From Ostreibacterium oceani (GTDB lineage Bacteria; Pseudomonadota; Gammaproteobacteria; Cardiobacteriales; Ostreibacteriaceae), in the NCBI RefSeq assembly GCF_009362845.1, contig NZ_WHNW01000004.1, positions 149,113-213,112 of the forward strand: a stretch of DNA of 64,000 nucleotides. Direction: 5' to 3'. The translations under genes were made by a program, and so were the position numbers. This document shows, piece after piece, positions 1 to 10,368 of this stretch; the first letter of the stretch is position 1; each line of letters starts with the position of its first letter. Under the pieces are notes generated by a model that saw only the letters and a program-made list of their open reading frames with translations, made no database searches and was not told the DNA's origin.

Positions 1-1363
1 TGGTTGTGTTTTTGACGATTAATTCAATCGGCGTATTGTAGTTCGTGAGCAAATCTTTATCCGCTAGTATGCGTATCGTTGTGTCAAAGACTTCGCCTGA
101 TTTGACTGAGAACCCCGTTTGTGCGCCCTGAACGGTCAGACCGTCAATACCCGCTGCAGAAATCTCATAGTTGGCATCATCTAAGGTCTTGTTGAGTAGA
201 TTAATGCTATAGACATTTTCTATTTGGTTATTTGGGGCATAGCGTGCCAGTATGTTCCGGTCACGTTTGATGTTGAGCTCGATAGCACTAATCGTGATAA
301 CTTGATAGATAAGCACGCTAATACCTACCGCTAGGATAACGCCATAGCCTATTGTCTTGGGGCGAATATAGCGGGTTTTTTTGCCCATCATTTCATTGTC
401 TGATGCGTAGCGAATCAGTCCTCTGGGTGCTTCGATTTGATCCATGACATCATTGCAGGCGTCAATACAGAGTGAGCAATTAATGCATTCGGATTGGTTA
501 CCATCACGAATATCGATGCCAACAGGGCATACTTGAACACATAGATTGCAGTCGATACAGTGTCCGTCTTGGTTTTCGCCGCGTTTGGCTTTGCGGCGTG
601 GCTCACCCCGTTGTTTGTCATAGGCGATGAGCAAGGTGTTTTCGTCGTACATCGCGCCTTGAAAGCGGGCGTAAGGGCACATGGTTTTGCAGAATTGCTC
701 GCGTAACCAGCCTGCGTTTAAATACGTCGCGCCAGCGTAAAAAAGCGCCCAAAAGGTGGCAGCAAAGCTCGCGCTTAAGGTGAAAAAGTCAGGAATCAGC
801 GCGCGAATGGCGGTGAAATACCCGACAAAAGTTAGTCCTGTCCATAACGCGAGAATTATCCATAACGCATGTTTTGTGACTTTTTTGCGGATTTTTTGGG
901 CATTCCAAGGTTGCTTGTCGAGTTTGATTTGTTGAATACGACTGCCTTCGGCGAACCGCTCTAGCCAAATAAATGCCTCGGTCCAAATTGTTTGCGGGCA
1001 GGCATAACCACACCAGACACGGCCGACTAAAGCGGTTAAGAAAAAGAGCGTCATCGCCATAATAAATAAAAATAGCGTCAGGATAATCAAATCCTGCGGC
1101 CAAATCACAATATCGAAAATATAAAATCGGCGGTTGGGCATGTCAAACAAGATAGCTTGGCGATTATCCCAGTTTAGCCAAGGGAGTAGAAAATAAATGG
1201 CTAGTAAAACAACGAGTCCATTGTCACGGATTTTGGCAAAAATGCCTTTGACTTCGCGCGGGTAGATTTTTTTGCGGCTTTCGTACAAATGAATGATTTT
1301 CTCATCAATTTGTGCTTGATTTGATGATGTTGATGCAGGTGTGTTGTTCGCGCGTTTTGTCAT
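1..1363 (-). CDS. ccoG: Cytochrome c oxidase accessory protein CcoG (3' end beyond window)
   Basis: About 454 codons are visible and the frame is open to the left edge, so the C-terminus is missing. After a hydrophilic N-terminus (MTKRANN) come several membrane segments with the polyferredoxin-type motif CGYACPQTIW, then two closely spaced 4Fe-4S clusters around residues 268-304 (CIDCNLCVQVCP and CINCSLCIDAC), then another membrane segment and a periplasmic beta-rich tail. This is the FixG/RdxB/CcoG architecture; family members help reduce copper for cbb3 oxidase assembly. It lies downstream of ccoNOQP on the same strand, which is the usual place. The other assembly genes (ccoH, ccoI, ccoS) are not in the window and may lie to the left. 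Confidence 0.93.
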   Translation of the reverse strand, partial: MTKRANNTPASTSSNQAQIDEKIIHLYESRKKIYPREVKGIFAKIRDNGLVVLLAIYFLLPWLNWDNRQAILFDMPNRRFYIFDIVIWPQDLIILTLFLFIMAMTLFFLTALVGRVWCGYACPQTIWTEAFIWLERFAEGSRIQQIKLDKQPWNAQKIRKKVTKHALWIILALWTGLTFVGYFTAIRALIPDFFTLSASFAATFWALFYAGATYLNAGWLREQFCKTMCPYARFQGAMYDENTLLIAYDKQRGEPRRKAKRGENQDGHCIDCNLCVQVCPVGIDIRDGNQSECINCSLCIDACNDVMDQIEAPRGLIRYASDNEMMGKKTRYIRPKTIGYGVILAVGISVLIYQVITISAIELNIKRDRNILARYAPNNQIENVYSINLLNKTLDDANYEISAAGIDGLTVQGAQTGFSVKSGEVFDTTIRILADKDLLTNYNTPIELIVKNTT

Positions 1364-1705
1364 GGTGTACTACTTTGCTCAAAAGGTTATCAAAGGTTAG
1401 CAATAATCGTTAACAGGGATAACGTAGGTTAAAAGCCATTGGCTTAATTATATCACTTTCTGCCAAGGTATAGATGACAGCCATGCAATGCAGTTTAACC
1501 AAAGTAGCACAGAATAGCAGACAGTAGTACAGAGTGGCGAAGCGTGGCCTGTGTGATTTTTATGACACATTACACCGCCGTATTCGGTGTCAGTTTAGCA
1601 ACGCGGTAAAAAAACACGACAATGGTAATGCCCCATGTGCCTCATGTGCCGCACTGTTGCTGTGCTGTTGCTGTTATAACTGAGTCGTTGCTACCGTTCT
1701 GTTGT
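1364..1705. other. Non-coding gap between ccoP and ccoG
   Basis: No credible gene on either strand. It contains short, imperfect direct repeats just after the ccoP stop codon (AACAGCAACAGCACAGCAACAG-like and GGCACATGAGGCACATGGG-like on the minus strand). It also has a weak inverted repeat (ACACCG, 7-base loop, CGGTGT, near 1572-1590) without a T tract, so I do not call a terminator. Confidence 0.5.
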
Positions 1706-2647
1706 TTACTGTGCGCTTGGGTTTTCTTGTGATAATGAGTAGATATAAGCCGCTAGCGTTTTGATTTTTTCTTCAGAAAGAATGTCAGCGTGCGCAGGCA
1801 TGACGTTTTGACGACCATTGTAAATGCTGGTTAGCACGATACTGCGCAGGTTGTCAACGGCGTTGTCGCCAGTACCATAGAGCCAAATATCGTCGGTTAG
1901 GTTGGGGCCGCCGACAGCGGCAAGCCCTGTGCCGTCTGGCGCGTGACACGCCGCGCAGACATTTTGATAGGCTTTTTCACCCGCCGCATTAGGCTCGCCA
2001 TTACCTGAGAGCGATAAAACGTATTCGGCGGTATCGTCGATGATGGTGTCTTTATCTAGCCCGTTATTTTCAGCAAAGACCATAAGCGGGTCTGTCTGTG
2101 TGGGCATGACGCCACGGCGACCTTGGGCAATGCTGTGGATAATCGCGGCGGGTTCGCCACCGTATAACCAATCACTATCGCGTAGGCTTGGGTAGCCGAC
2201 TGCGCCACCCGCATCAGAGCCATGACAAACGGCACAGTTATTTAAAAATAAACGTTGCCCAGTTTGGATAGTTGCTGGATTTTGGGCGATTTCTTCGATA
2301 GGACCGTTGGTGATGGTGGCGTAGTACTCGCTGTATTTTTTATCGGTGAGTTGCAGGGCTTCTTCGTATTGCTTTTCTTTGGTCCAGCCGAGGAAACCTT
2401 CGTTGTTACCAAGCGCTGGGTAGGCAAAGACAAACCCAATCGCCCAAATCGACACCGCCAAGAACGTCCAAAACCACCATTTAGGTAAGGGTGAGTTTAG
2501 CTCGGTAATACCATCCCAGCTATGCCCTGTTTCTTCGTCGTCGTCTTTGCCGATCTTGATTTTAGACGTGCCCCACAATAATAAAATGTAGCCAACTAAC
2601 GAAGCTAGGACAACAAATGTGACAAAGTAGCTAGCAAATGGACTCAT
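1706..2647 (-). CDS. ccoP: cbb3-type cytochrome c oxidase subunit III (diheme CcoP)
   Basis: This 313-residue membrane-anchored diheme cytochrome c passes electrons to the CcoNO core of the high-affinity cbb3 oxidase. Two membrane segments (about residues 8-25 and 57-80) precede two cytochrome c domains with CAVCH (138-142) and CAACH (231-235) heme motifs; later methionines (VMPAH-type motif) could be the axial ligands. Length and order match CcoP. The start overlaps the ccoQ stop by 4 bases, indicating translational coupling in ccoNOQP. Confidence 0.96.
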   Translation of the reverse strand: MSPFASYFVTFVVLASLVGYILLLWGTSKIKIGKDDDEETGHSWDGITELNSPLPKWWFWTFLAVSIWAIGFVFAYPALGNNEGFLGWTKEKQYEEALQLTDKKYSEYYATITNGPIEEIAQNPATIQTGQRLFLNNCAVCHGSDAGGAVGYPSLRDSDWLYGGEPAAIIHSIAQGRRGVMPTQTDPLMVFAENNGLDKDTIIDDTAEYVLSLSGNGEPNAAGEKAYQNVCAACHAPDGTGLAAVGGPNLTDDIWLYGTGDNAVDNLRSIVLTSIYNGRQNVMPAHADILSEEKIKTLAAYIYSLSQENPSAQ

Positions 2648-2832
2648 TGTGATTCCTCATGTTTTGTTGAGTGAGAATGGGTTGATTGGTTGGGTTGATT
2701 TGAAAAATCGGCGTGCTCATCTAACGGGAGATGCGCCGCGTGGTCGTAGGTGTCACTTTTGCGCGTAAAAAAAAGTAACGCGCACATGGATAGAAACGCG
2801 CAAAATAGTAGTAAAGTCGGTAATCCTATCAT
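2644..2832 (-). CDS. ccoQ: cbb3-type cytochrome oxidase subunit CcoQ
   Basis: A 62-residue protein with one N-terminal membrane helix (IGLPTLLLFCAFLSMCALLF) followed by a charged, His-rich tail, as in CcoQ/FixQ, which stabilises the cbb3 complex. The ATG used here lies 7 bases after the ccoO stop. A longer frame starting inside ccoO is possible, but it would overlap ccoO and put a hydrophilic stretch before the helix, so the short form is preferred. CcoQ is poorly conserved, so the call rests on size, topology and position. Confidence 0.85.
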   Translation of the reverse strand: MIGLPTLLLFCAFLSMCALLFFTRKSDTYDHAAHLPLDEHADFSNQPNQSTHSHSTKHEESQ

Positions 2833-2839
2833 GGGGACG

Positions 2840-3454
2840 CTACCTTTTAATGTTTCTGCCGACGCCAAGCCCTTGCAGGTAGGCAATGACGGCTTCGATT
2901 TCTGTTTTGCCTTCTAGGTCGTTGATGGCATTTTCGATTTGTGCTTCCGTATAAGGGTGCCCAAAGCTGTCTTTTAATGTGCGCATGCTTTTTTGGGTCA
3001 GTTCTGCGTCAACTGGCGTGGTTTCTAGCCAAGGGAATGCCGGCATGTTTGACTCAGGCACCAAAGTCCGTGGGTCGATTAAGTGTAAATAATGCCATTC
3101 ATCAGAATAACGGCCGCCAACACGGGCTAAATCAGGTCCAGTCCGTTTTGAACCCCATTGGAATGGACGGTCATAAACCGACTCACAGGCGAGAGAATAG
3201 GCACCATAACGCTCGGTTTCCCAGCGAAAGGGGCGAATCATCTGTGAGTGACAGTTATAGCAACCTTCACGAACATAGATGTTAAAGCCAGCTTGCTCTA
3301 GGGCGGGGCGGGGTTTGACCCAGTCGCAAGGTTCGGTTAATTCATTTTGTGTAAATAATGGCATGATTTGTACCAGCCCACCCCAAATAATGGCAAGAAC
3401 GGTGAGTAGCCCTAACCACGTGACACTTTTTTCAATGTGTGAATGCTTTAACAT
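2840..3454 (-). CDS. ccoO: cbb3-type cytochrome c oxidase subunit II (monoheme CcoO)
   Basis: A 204-residue monoheme cytochrome c anchored by one N-terminal helix (about residues 11-33). The heme motif is CYNCH at 65-69, followed by the family-typical region SQMIRPFRWETERYG and, further on, NMPAFPWL carrying a likely axial Met. It relays electrons from CcoP to the CcoN active site. It follows ccoN on the minus strand after about 100 bases and is followed closely by ccoQ. Confidence 0.96.
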   Translation of the reverse strand: MLKHSHIEKSVTWLGLLTVLAIIWGGLVQIMPLFTQNELTEPCDWVKPRPALEQAGFNIYVREGCYNCHSQMIRPFRWETERYGAYSLACESVYDRPFQWGSKRTGPDLARVGGRYSDEWHYLHLIDPRTLVPESNMPAFPWLETTPVDAELTQKSMRTLKDSFGHPYTEAQIENAINDLEGKTEIEAVIAYLQGLGVGRNIKR

Positions 3455-3552
3455 GTTAACCCTTTTAATTTAATCACAATACTATTAATCACTATTAACC
3501 ACAATACTCAGAAAACAATACCTAGCCTCTAGCCTTTAGCCCTTATTAAGCC

Positions 3553-5019
3553 TTAGACTTTGGCCATTACAGGCGCTGGTGATGCGGCGCCATCAGTACG
3601 ATTTAGTCCATCCAATACTTCGCCTGCTTTACAGGCACGATAAGTGATATAGAGGTTGTACGCCATTACGACCATTCCGCTGACATACAACACACCACCC
3701 AAGACGCGGGTTACGTAGTACGGATAGGTGGTTTTTAAGACTTCGACAAAAGAATACGCCAGCGTGCCATCAGCGTGGACTTCGCGCCATAAGAGCCCTT
3801 GCATAATGCCGGCTACCCACATGGCAGTCACGTATAGGACGATGCCGATGGAGGCTAGCCAAAAGTGGACTTCAATGAGCTTTTTGCTTTTCATGTGCTT
3901 TTGCCCGAATAGTCTGGGGAACATGCAATAGATTGAACCAATGGTAATCATGCCCACCCAGCCCAAAGCGCCTGAATGCACGTGACCAATAGTCCAGTCG
4001 GTATAGTGTGATAAGGAGTTGACAGTTTTGATGGCCATCATTGGGCCTTCAAACGTCGACATGCCATAAAAGGATAACGCCACGAATAAAAAACGGATAA
4101 TCGGGTCGGTGACGAGCTTTTCCCAAGCGCCAGAAAGCGTCATAATACCATTAATCATACCGCCCCAAGACGGTACCCAAAGCACAACGGAAAATGCCAT
4201 GCCAACGGTTTGCGTCCAGTTAGGCAGCGCGGTATAGTGCAAGTGGTGTGGTCCAGCCCACATGTAGATAGAAATCAGTGCCCAAAAGTGGACAATTGAT
4301 AAGCGATACGAATAAATCGGGCGTTCTGCTTGAGCGGGGACAAAGTAGTACATCATGCCTAAAAAAGCCGCCGTTAGGAAAAATCCGACCGCATTGTGTC
4401 CGTACCACCATTGCACCATCGCGTCGACAGCGCCTGAATAAATAGGGTATGACAAATGCCAGTTAACGGGTACGGCCAAGCTGTTAAAAATATGCAAAAT
4501 GGCAACCGCAATAATAAACGCACCGTAAAACCAAAGACCGACAAAAATATGCGGCTCTTCGCGTTTTGTAATCGTGCCGAAAAAGACCACCGCATAAGCG
4601 ACCCAAACGATAGTTAGTGCAATATCCAGCGGCCAAATTAGTTCGGCGTATTCTTTGGATTGGGTAAAGCCCAGCGAATAAGTGATCACGGCAAGCGCCA
4701 ATATCGCCTGATAACCCCAAAAGGTAAACATGGCAAGTTTAGGCATAAATAAACTGGCGCGGCAAGTGCGTTGCACGACAAAATACGAGGTGGCAAACAA
4801 AGCACACCCACCAAACCCAAAAATGACGCCGTTGGTATGGATTGGGCGAATGCGGTTAAAGCTGATATAAGGCGTCTCAAAGTTGAGCGCGGGCCAAGCG
4901 AGTTGGGATGCAGCCCAGACACCAATAAACATTGCCACGATACCCCAAAATACGGCCATTACCGTGAATAATTTAATGACTTTGTAGTCGTAGTTGATTG
5001 TCTTAGCTACCGTTTGCAT
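3553..5019 (-). CDS. ccoN: cbb3-type cytochrome c oxidase catalytic subunit I (CcoN)
   Basis: A 488-residue, roughly 12-helix heme-copper oxidase subunit that reduces O2 to water and pumps protons. Conserved histidines are visible in [11 protein letters not shown] (from His61) and in [24 protein letters not shown] and [13 protein letters not shown], the pattern expected for heme b, heme b3 and CuB ligands. Length is normal for CcoN. It is the first gene of the operon. I looked for an FNR/Anr box upstream because cbb3 operons are often oxygen-regulated, and found only a TTGAT half-site. Confidence 0.97.
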   Translation of the reverse strand: MQTVAKTINYDYKVIKLFTVMAVFWGIVAMFIGVWAASQLAWPALNFETPYISFNRIRPIHTNGVIFGFGGCALFATSYFVVQRTCRASLFMPKLAMFTFWGYQAILALAVITYSLGFTQSKEYAELIWPLDIALTIVWVAYAVVFFGTITKREEPHIFVGLWFYGAFIIAVAILHIFNSLAVPVNWHLSYPIYSGAVDAMVQWWYGHNAVGFFLTAAFLGMMYYFVPAQAERPIYSYRLSIVHFWALISIYMWAGPHHLHYTALPNWTQTVGMAFSVVLWVPSWGGMINGIMTLSGAWEKLVTDPIIRFLFVALSFYGMSTFEGPMMAIKTVNSLSHYTDWTIGHVHSGALGWVGMITIGSIYCMFPRLFGQKHMKSKKLIEVHFWLASIGIVLYVTAMWVAGIMQGLLWREVHADGTLAYSFVEVLKTTYPYYVTRVLGGVLYVSGMVVMAYNLYITYRACKAGEVLDGLNRTDGAASPAPVMAKV

Positions 5020-5364
5020 GACTATTTGCCCCTGTTGAACGCTTAACGATTGTCGTAATAATGTATTCGTATTCGCAATAATATCTTGATAAGTTTTTTA
5101 TAGCACGATTAACACTGCCGCGATTAAAGCTGCGATTAAAACACGCATAAAAATCTGCGCGCCATTTTTCTGTGCTGCTAACCTAATTATAGTAGCCTAG
5201 ATGCCAACTTTTTTCAATAAAAAACCCCAATAACCTTATTACAGACTGGGTTATTGATGGGCGTATTAGGCGAGAAATGGCGCACGGTGTTTTGATATTT
5301 GGCGCATAAAGCGAGGCTTAGCATGATGGGTTATGCGGTGAAGTTAACGCGGTAAAGTTAATGC
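5020..5364. other. Intergenic region between ccoN and the amino-acid ABC operon
   Basis: Contains the ccoN promoter region and leader, and a minus-strand terminator for the ABC permease operon (listed separately). A short duplication (GCGATTAAAGCTGCGATTAAAAC-like) lies near 5121-5145. No gene seen. Confidence 0.5.
5215..5256 (-). terminator. Rho-independent terminator of the amino-acid ABC permease operon
   Basis: On the minus strand an 8-bp stem (CAATAACC / GGTTATTG, 13-base loop) is followed by GGGTTTTTT. It lies after the last permease gene and before the ccoN leader, so it should separate the two operons. Confidence 0.75.
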
Positions 5365-6060
5365 TTAACGCTGCAAATGGGCGAGGTAGCGTTTTTCAAG
5401 CCCCTTAAAAACCAAAACGATAATGGCCGTAATACACAAATAAATAAGCGCAGCGACAATAAACGGGGTATAGGGATCGTAATAATCGTTGCGTAGTTGC
5501 TTGGCAATCCCCGTTAGGTCGGTCACCGCGACCCATGATAGCACGGCAGAGCCATGCAGCATGTAAATCACTTCGTTACCATAGGCGGGTAGCGAGCGTC
5601 TAAAGGCGCTGGGTAGCATGATGCGGCGTAGTACTTGCCAGTTGCTAAGGCCGTAGGATTGTGCCGCTTCAATTTCCCCGTAATTGGTGTTGTTAAGTGC
5701 GCCACGTAGAATTTCGCAGGTGTAGGCGGCGGTGTTTAACGTCATGGCGGCAATTGCCCAAGGCCAGGCAGGTTTGATCACATGCCACCAAACCGTGTCG
5801 CGGATGCCATCGATGCCACCGAGTAGCAAGCCGAAGCCAAAGTAAAAAATATACAACTGAATCAACAACGGCGTACCACGAAAGATATAGCTAAAAAGCT
5901 CGGCAGGCCAGCGTACCAATGGATTTTTGGCGCTAGACATCATCGCGGTGGCAAAGGCTAAAATCAATCCCAGCAATAGTGAGACAGCGACCATCCACAG
6001 CGTCGTCCAAGTGCCAGCGAGGATGCGGTCGTAGTTGTCGATGATAATATTCCAGTTCAT
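5365..6060 (-). CDS. Polar amino acid ABC transporter permease (HisM/ArtM type)
   Basis: A 231-residue inner-membrane permease of the His/Glu/Gln/Arg family, with about five membrane helices and the cytoplasmic coupling motif EAAQSYGLSNWQVLRRIMLP starting near residue 131. The N-terminal half carries the family signature TPLLIQLYIFYFG. It is the second permease of a heterodimer with the upstream gene. Substrate is not readable from sequence; HisM-like features favour basic amino acids. The cognate ATPase (HisP/ArtP) is not adjacent and must be elsewhere. Confidence 0.9.
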   Translation of the reverse strand: MNWNIIIDNYDRILAGTWTTLWMVAVSLLLGLILAFATAMMSSAKNPLVRWPAELFSYIFRGTPLLIQLYIFYFGFGLLLGGIDGIRDTVWWHVIKPAWPWAIAAMTLNTAAYTCEILRGALNNTNYGEIEAAQSYGLSNWQVLRRIMLPSAFRRSLPAYGNEVIYMLHGSAVLSWVAVTDLTGIAKQLRNDYYDPYTPFIVAALIYLCITAIIVLVFKGLEKRYLAHLQR

Positions 6061-6156
6061 AGTTGGCTAGTAATGTTTATGTATGTTTATTTGATGATTG
6101 AGTAATGTTTGAGTAATAGTTGGGTGATTTTTGGGTAGTTGTTAGGTAGTTGTTAG

Positions 6157-6873
6157 TTAGGAAGAACGAATATAGCCAATGCTATAGTGTCTTTCCAGAT
6201 AGCGAAAGACAATAATTGATAGGGTCGTAAAGCATAAAAAGACAACGCCTGCGAATAAGTAAAAGGTAAATTGATAGCCCGTGGCTTTGGCGGCATCGGC
6301 TGAGAGTTTGACGACATCTTGTAACGAAATGAGCGAGACTAATGCGGTTGCTTTGAGCATGACGAGCCAGTTATTGCTAATGCCAGGTAAAGCATGGCGC
6401 GTCATTTGGGGTAAAATAATGCGCCAAAAAATTCGCAGGCGGCTAAGCCCGTAGGCATTTGCGGCTTCGCGTTGGCCTGATGGCACGGCGAGGATTGCGC
6501 CACGAAACGTCTCTGCCATATAGGCGGTGTAAATCAGCCCGATGATAATAGCGCCTGCCCAAAACGGGCTAAAGTCAATCGCGCTCACGTCAACGCCGTT
6601 TTTGTCGGCCCAAGCAAACCGCGTGTCATTGATAAATTGTTGACCACCGTAAAAAATCAGGAGTAACAGAACCAGCTCAGGGATGCCGCGTATAATGGTG
6701 GTATAGGCAAGCCCTAGACCATTTAGTATACGAGAGTCTGACAACCGAGATAAGGCAATAAGCATACCTAAAACCAGTGAAATCAAGAGCGCCGTCAAGG
6801 CAACCAGCAGCGATAAACTCGCCCCTTTTAATAAAGTAGGTAACCATTGTGAAATGACATCGATGCTTTGCAT
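6157..6873 (-). CDS. Polar amino acid ABC transporter permease (HisQ/ArtQ type)
   Basis: A 238-residue permease with about five helices, the motif RGIPELVLLLLIFYGG, and the ATPase-coupling motif REAANAYGLSRLRIFWRIIL from about residue 135. It pairs with the downstream HisM-type gene. The roughly 95-base gap between the two permeases is made of short degenerate repeats (AACTACCTAACAACTACCC-like on the minus strand) that begin right after this gene's stop codon. Confidence 0.9.
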   Translation of the reverse strand: MQSIDVISQWLPTLLKGASLSLLVALTALLISLVLGMLIALSRLSDSRILNGLGLAYTTIIRGIPELVLLLLIFYGGQQFINDTRFAWADKNGVDVSAIDFSPFWAGAIIIGLIYTAYMAETFRGAILAVPSGQREAANAYGLSRLRIFWRIILPQMTRHALPGISNNWLVMLKATALVSLISLQDVVKLSADAAKATGYQFTFYLFAGVVFLCFTTLSIIVFRYLERHYSIGYIRSS

Positions 6874-7000
6874 AGTGGACTGGGTTGTTGTGTCGTGTTG
6901 TGTTATCTAGCGATGATTGACTGGTGGTTTAGCCATTGCGTAGGATAGGGCGGTACAGGGTAGCATTGGGTAGCATTGAGTAGCATTCGTCAGAAAATAA

Positions 7001-7065
7001 CGCCTATAGATTTTACAAGGATTTTATAAGAATCTTATAAGGATTTTACAAGGTATCTATAGGCG
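7001..7065 (-). terminator. Long hairpin after the amino-acid binding protein gene
   Basis: A perfect 11-bp terminal stem (CGCCTATAGAT / ATCTATAGGCG) encloses 43 bases of internal near-repeats (GGATTTTATAAG, CTTATAAGGATTTTAC). On the minus strand it is followed by TTATTTT, so it can act as a terminator or attenuator between the binding-protein gene and the permease genes. That would explain excess binding protein over permease. Confidence 0.6.
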
Positions 7066-7087
7066 TCTGGTATTTCATTGACTGTAA

Positions 7088-7861
7088 TTACTCACCATAA
7101 ACATCAATTTCAAAATACTTATCATTGATGGCCTTGTACGTACCGTTTTCACGGATGGTTTTGATGGCGTTATTGAAATCGGCTTTGAGTTCGTCTTGGC
7201 CTTGGCGGATACCAATAGCGATACCTTCACCGTAGTATTTTTCGTCGGTCAAATCAGGGCCAAAAAATTCATAGTTTTGTCCTGCTTCGGTATCTAAAAA
7301 ACCTGCTTTTAGCGCAAGCGATTCGGCCGCAACAACATCGAGGCGACCAGCTTGTAAGTCGATATAGGCTTCGTCGTTGCTGTTATAGCGCTTGATATCA
7401 GCGACTTCACCAAATAAATCGGTTATGTGCTTGTCAAACGTAGTAGAGACTTGTACGCCGATGGTTTTGCCTGTCATGCTCTCAGGTGAAAATTCAACAT
7501 CGCTACCTTTTTGACGGATGAGCTTGACTGGGATGCGGTAATAGCGGTCTGTGAAGTCAATGCTTTGTTTGCGTTCTTCGGTGGCGCTCATCGACGCGAT
7601 GATGGCATCGATTTTTCGGCCTTTTAGGGCAGGAATTAGGCCATCCCAGTCGATTTGTACCAGTTCGCACTTGGCTTGCATGGTGTCGCATAGCGCATTA
7701 GCGATATCAATGTCAAAGCCCACGACTTCGCCCGATGAATTGACCTCAGAAAACGGCGGGTAAGCGCCTTCAACACCGATTTTTAAGTTTTTTTCGGCCA
7801 AGGCAAAGCTAGATGCTAATGTCATCACAGTGGCTAATACGATTTTACTTGATTTTTTCAT
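7088..7861 (-). CDS. Periplasmic amino acid-binding protein (ArtJ/HisJ type)
   Basis: A 257-residue solute-binding protein with a signal peptide (cleavage expected after ASSFALA, near residue 22). The SBP_bac_3 fold signature is clear: KIGVEGAYPPFSEVNSSGEVVGFDIDIA, then LIPALKGRKIDAIIASMS, where the Arg/Asp positions contact the amino-acid substrate. GGGAG precedes the ATG. It is the first gene of the importer operon and feeds the two permeases downstream. Basic amino acids are likely but not proven. Confidence 0.92.
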   Translation of the reverse strand: MKKSSKIVLATVMTLASSFALAEKNLKIGVEGAYPPFSEVNSSGEVVGFDIDIANALCDTMQAKCELVQIDWDGLIPALKGRKIDAIIASMSATEERKQSIDFTDRYYRIPVKLIRQKGSDVEFSPESMTGKTIGVQVSTTFDKHITDLFGEVADIKRYNSNDEAYIDLQAGRLDVVAAESLALKAGFLDTEAGQNYEFFGPDLTDEKYYGEGIAIGIRQGQDELKADFNNAIKTIRENGTYKAINDKYFEIDVYGE

Positions 7862-8013
7862 GTGGTTTCTCCCAATAGTATGGATGGAAATGATGGAAAA
7901 GATTAAAAACAGATTATAGCACTAATTTATAAAATTCATAAAAAAATAAGCGCTGCTGTCGCTAAACGATAACGCTTATTTAATCATCATCCCAATTTCA
8001 TGGTTTAAATTTC

Positions 8014-8043
8014 ATTACCCAATATTACCCAATATTACCCAAT
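8014..8043. repeat. Tandem repeat 3 x 10 bp just after the maeB stop
   Basis: Three perfect copies of ATTACCCAAT lie about 12 bases beyond the maeB stop codon. This is one of many such stop-proximal arrays in the window. Confidence 0.9.
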
Positions 8044-8055
8044 ACCATCTAGGCG

Positions 8056-10368
8056 TTATGGTTTAAACCCCATGTCGATATAGTCTTGGGCGTCGACGGC
8101 GGCAATCGCAGCCATATTGATAATGCGCCTGACCGTGGCGCTGCGCGATAAAATATGAACGGGGTGTTCGAGTCCCATCATCATCGGCCCAATAGTCACG
8201 CCGTCAGCAGCGACGACCTTCATGAGATTAAAGCCAATGTTGGCGGCATCTAAGTTAGGCATGATGAGAATATTGGCGTTGCCAGTGAGTTCGTTGTCGG
8301 GGAAAACTTCATGGCGGACACGATGCGAGAGTGCGGCATCGGCTTGCATTTCGCCTTCGACCATGAGCTCTGGGTATTTGGCTTTGAGGATTTCGCGCGC
8401 GCGCGCCATCTTGTCCACTTGCTCACGCCCTTGTTTCGAACCAAAATTCGAATGCGACAGCATGGCAATTTTGGGGATAACGCCAAATTTTTTGACATTG
8501 AGCACCGCGAGTTCAGCGATATTGACAATCTCATCGCAGGTTGGATTTTCGGTGACATTGGTGTCGCTGACAAAAACGGTACCCTTGGAGGTAATCAGCA
8601 TACTTAACGTCGCCGGCTTGATGACGCCTGTGCGGGGTTTTAGTACGTGTAAAATGCTCTCTAAATGTCCTTCAAATCGTCCAATCGTCCCGCAGAGCAT
8701 GGTGTCAACCAGTCCCAAATCGACCAATATTGCCCCCAAAATTGTTGGGCGTGTATTAATATCAACGCGTGCGGCGTGCGGATCAACGCCAAATCGTGCC
8801 GAACGCTTGTGGTAGTGCTTGATGCACTGTTGGTAGTAGACGTTATTTTGCTGGTCAATCAGTTCAAAATCTTTACCGATCGCCATATGCAGCCCAAGTT
8901 TGTCGAGTTTTTCCTGGATGCGTTTGGGGCGGCCGATGAGTACGGGGTGGCCGATGCCTTCTTCGATGATGGCTTTGGTGGCAAACAAGACGCGTTCCTC
9001 TTCGCCTTCGGTAAGGAGAATGCGTTTTTTGTTGGTGCGTGCGGCGGTAAACACGGGGCGCATCGACATGCCCGTTTTGTCAATCATGGCCTCTAGCTGC
9101 TTTTCATAAGCGGCTAAGTCGTCAAGCGGTCGTGCGGCAACGCCTGATTCCATCGCGGCCTTGGCAACAGCGGCAGGGATGACGGAAATCAATCGTGGGT
9201 CAAATGGCGTGGGGATAATGTAATTGGGGCCAAATTCGAGTTTGACGCCATAGGCGTTTAAGACTTCTTCGCCGACGGGCGCTTTGGCTAAATCCGCAAT
9301 GGCTTTGACGCAGGCGAGTTTCATGGCCTCGTTAATTTCGGTCGCACCGACATCCAGCGCACCACGGAAAATATAAGGAAAACAAAGGACATTATTGACT
9401 TGGTTAGGAAAATCCGATCGCCCTGTGGCAATCATCACATCAGGGCGTGCGGCTTTGGCGACATCGGGCATGATTTCTGGGACGGGATTGGCTAATGCAA
9501 GTATTAAAGGATTGGGTGCCATGGATTGCACCATTTCAGGTGTGACTAAACCAGCCTGTGAGACACCCAAAAACACATCCGCGTTGACCAAGGCATCTGC
9601 TAGCGTGCGATGCGGTGAGTCAATAGCGTAGTCTTTTTTACGGCCTTGATCAGCGCCTTCGCGCCCAATATAGATAACCCCTTTGCTATCGCAAACGGTG
9701 ATATTTTTTTTCGGTACACCGAGCGAGACAAATAAATCCAAACACGCCATGCCAGCCGCGCCTGCACCACTGGCGACAATACGGACTTCATCAACGGTTT
9801 TGCCCTGAATGCTGAGGGCGTTTAATAGGGCGGCGGTCGCGATAATCGCGGTGCCGTGTTGGTCGTCATGAAAGACGGGGATGCCCATGCGTTGTTTGAG
9901 TTTTTCTTCTATTTCAAAGCATTCGGGGGCTTTGATGTCCTCTAGGTTAATGCCGCCAAAGGTCGGCTCTAAGCTGGCCACAATGTCGATAAATTTATCG
10001 GGGTCGGTTTCGTTGATTTCGATATCAAAGACATCAATGCCCGCAAATTTTTTAAAGAGGACGCCTTTGCCCTCCATCACGGGTTTGGATGCCAGCGGGC
10101 CAATATTGCCCAGCCCCAGTACGGCCGTACCATTGGTAATGACCGCAACGAGGTTTTGGCGGGCGGTGAGGCTGGCTGCCTCAGCAGGGTCGTCAACGAT
10201 GGCCTCGCAAGCGTACGCAACGCCAGGCGAATAGGCGAGTGCCAAATCACGCTGGTTGGACATGGATTTGGTGGCGGTAATTGCGACCTTGCCTGGCTTA
10301 GGTAGGCGGTGGTATTTTAGGCTTTGTTGTTTAAAGTCTTCGGATTGATCAGACATATTGGGGCTCAC
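8056..10368 (-). CDS. maeB: NADP-dependent malic enzyme with phosphotransacetylase-like domain (MaeB)
   Basis: This 770-residue enzyme decarboxylates malate to pyruvate with reduction of NADP. Residues 1 to about 430 form the malic enzyme part ([52 protein letters not shown] for nucleotide binding). The remainder resembles phosphate acetyltransferase ([17 protein letters not shown]...), which in this family is regulatory rather than catalytic. Length is typical of MaeB. The start at MSPNMSDQ could instead be the Met at codon 5. Confidence 0.96.
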   Translation of the reverse strand: MSPNMSDQSEDFKQQSLKYHRLPKPGKVAITATKSMSNQRDLALAYSPGVAYACEAIVDDPAEAASLTARQNLVAVITNGTAVLGLGNIGPLASKPVMEGKGVLFKKFAGIDVFDIEINETDPDKFIDIVASLEPTFGGINLEDIKAPECFEIEEKLKQRMGIPVFHDDQHGTAIIATAALLNALSIQGKTVDEVRIVASGAGAAGMACLDLFVSLGVPKKNITVCDSKGVIYIGREGADQGRKKDYAIDSPHRTLADALVNADVFLGVSQAGLVTPEMVQSMAPNPLILALANPVPEIMPDVAKAARPDVMIATGRSDFPNQVNNVLCFPYIFRGALDVGATEINEAMKLACVKAIADLAKAPVGEEVLNAYGVKLEFGPNYIIPTPFDPRLISVIPAAVAKAAMESGVAARPLDDLAAYEKQLEAMIDKTGMSMRPVFTAARTNKKRILLTEGEEERVLFATKAIIEEGIGHPVLIGRPKRIQEKLDKLGLHMAIGKDFELIDQQNNVYYQQCIKHYHKRSARFGVDPHAARVDINTRPTILGAILVDLGLVDTMLCGTIGRFEGHLESILHVLKPRTGVIKPATLSMLITSKGTVFVSDTNVTENPTCDEIVNIAELAVLNVKKFGVIPKIAMLSHSNFGSKQGREQVDKMARAREILKAKYPELMVEGEMQADAALSHRVRHEVFPDNELTGNANILIMPNLDAANIGFNLMKVVAADGVTIGPMMMGLEHPVHILSRSATVRRIINMAAIAAVDAQDYIDMGFKP

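Noticed and set aside
1572-1590. Terminator after ccoP
   Set aside because: The stem is only 6 bp and there is no T tract on either strand.
5020-5220. FNR/Anr box upstream of ccoN
   Set aside because: Only a TTGAT half-site is present; the matching ATCAA half is missing at the right spacing.
8222-9109. Long plus-strand frames opposite maeB
   Set aside because: They are antisense to a strongly conserved enzyme and lack signals of their own.
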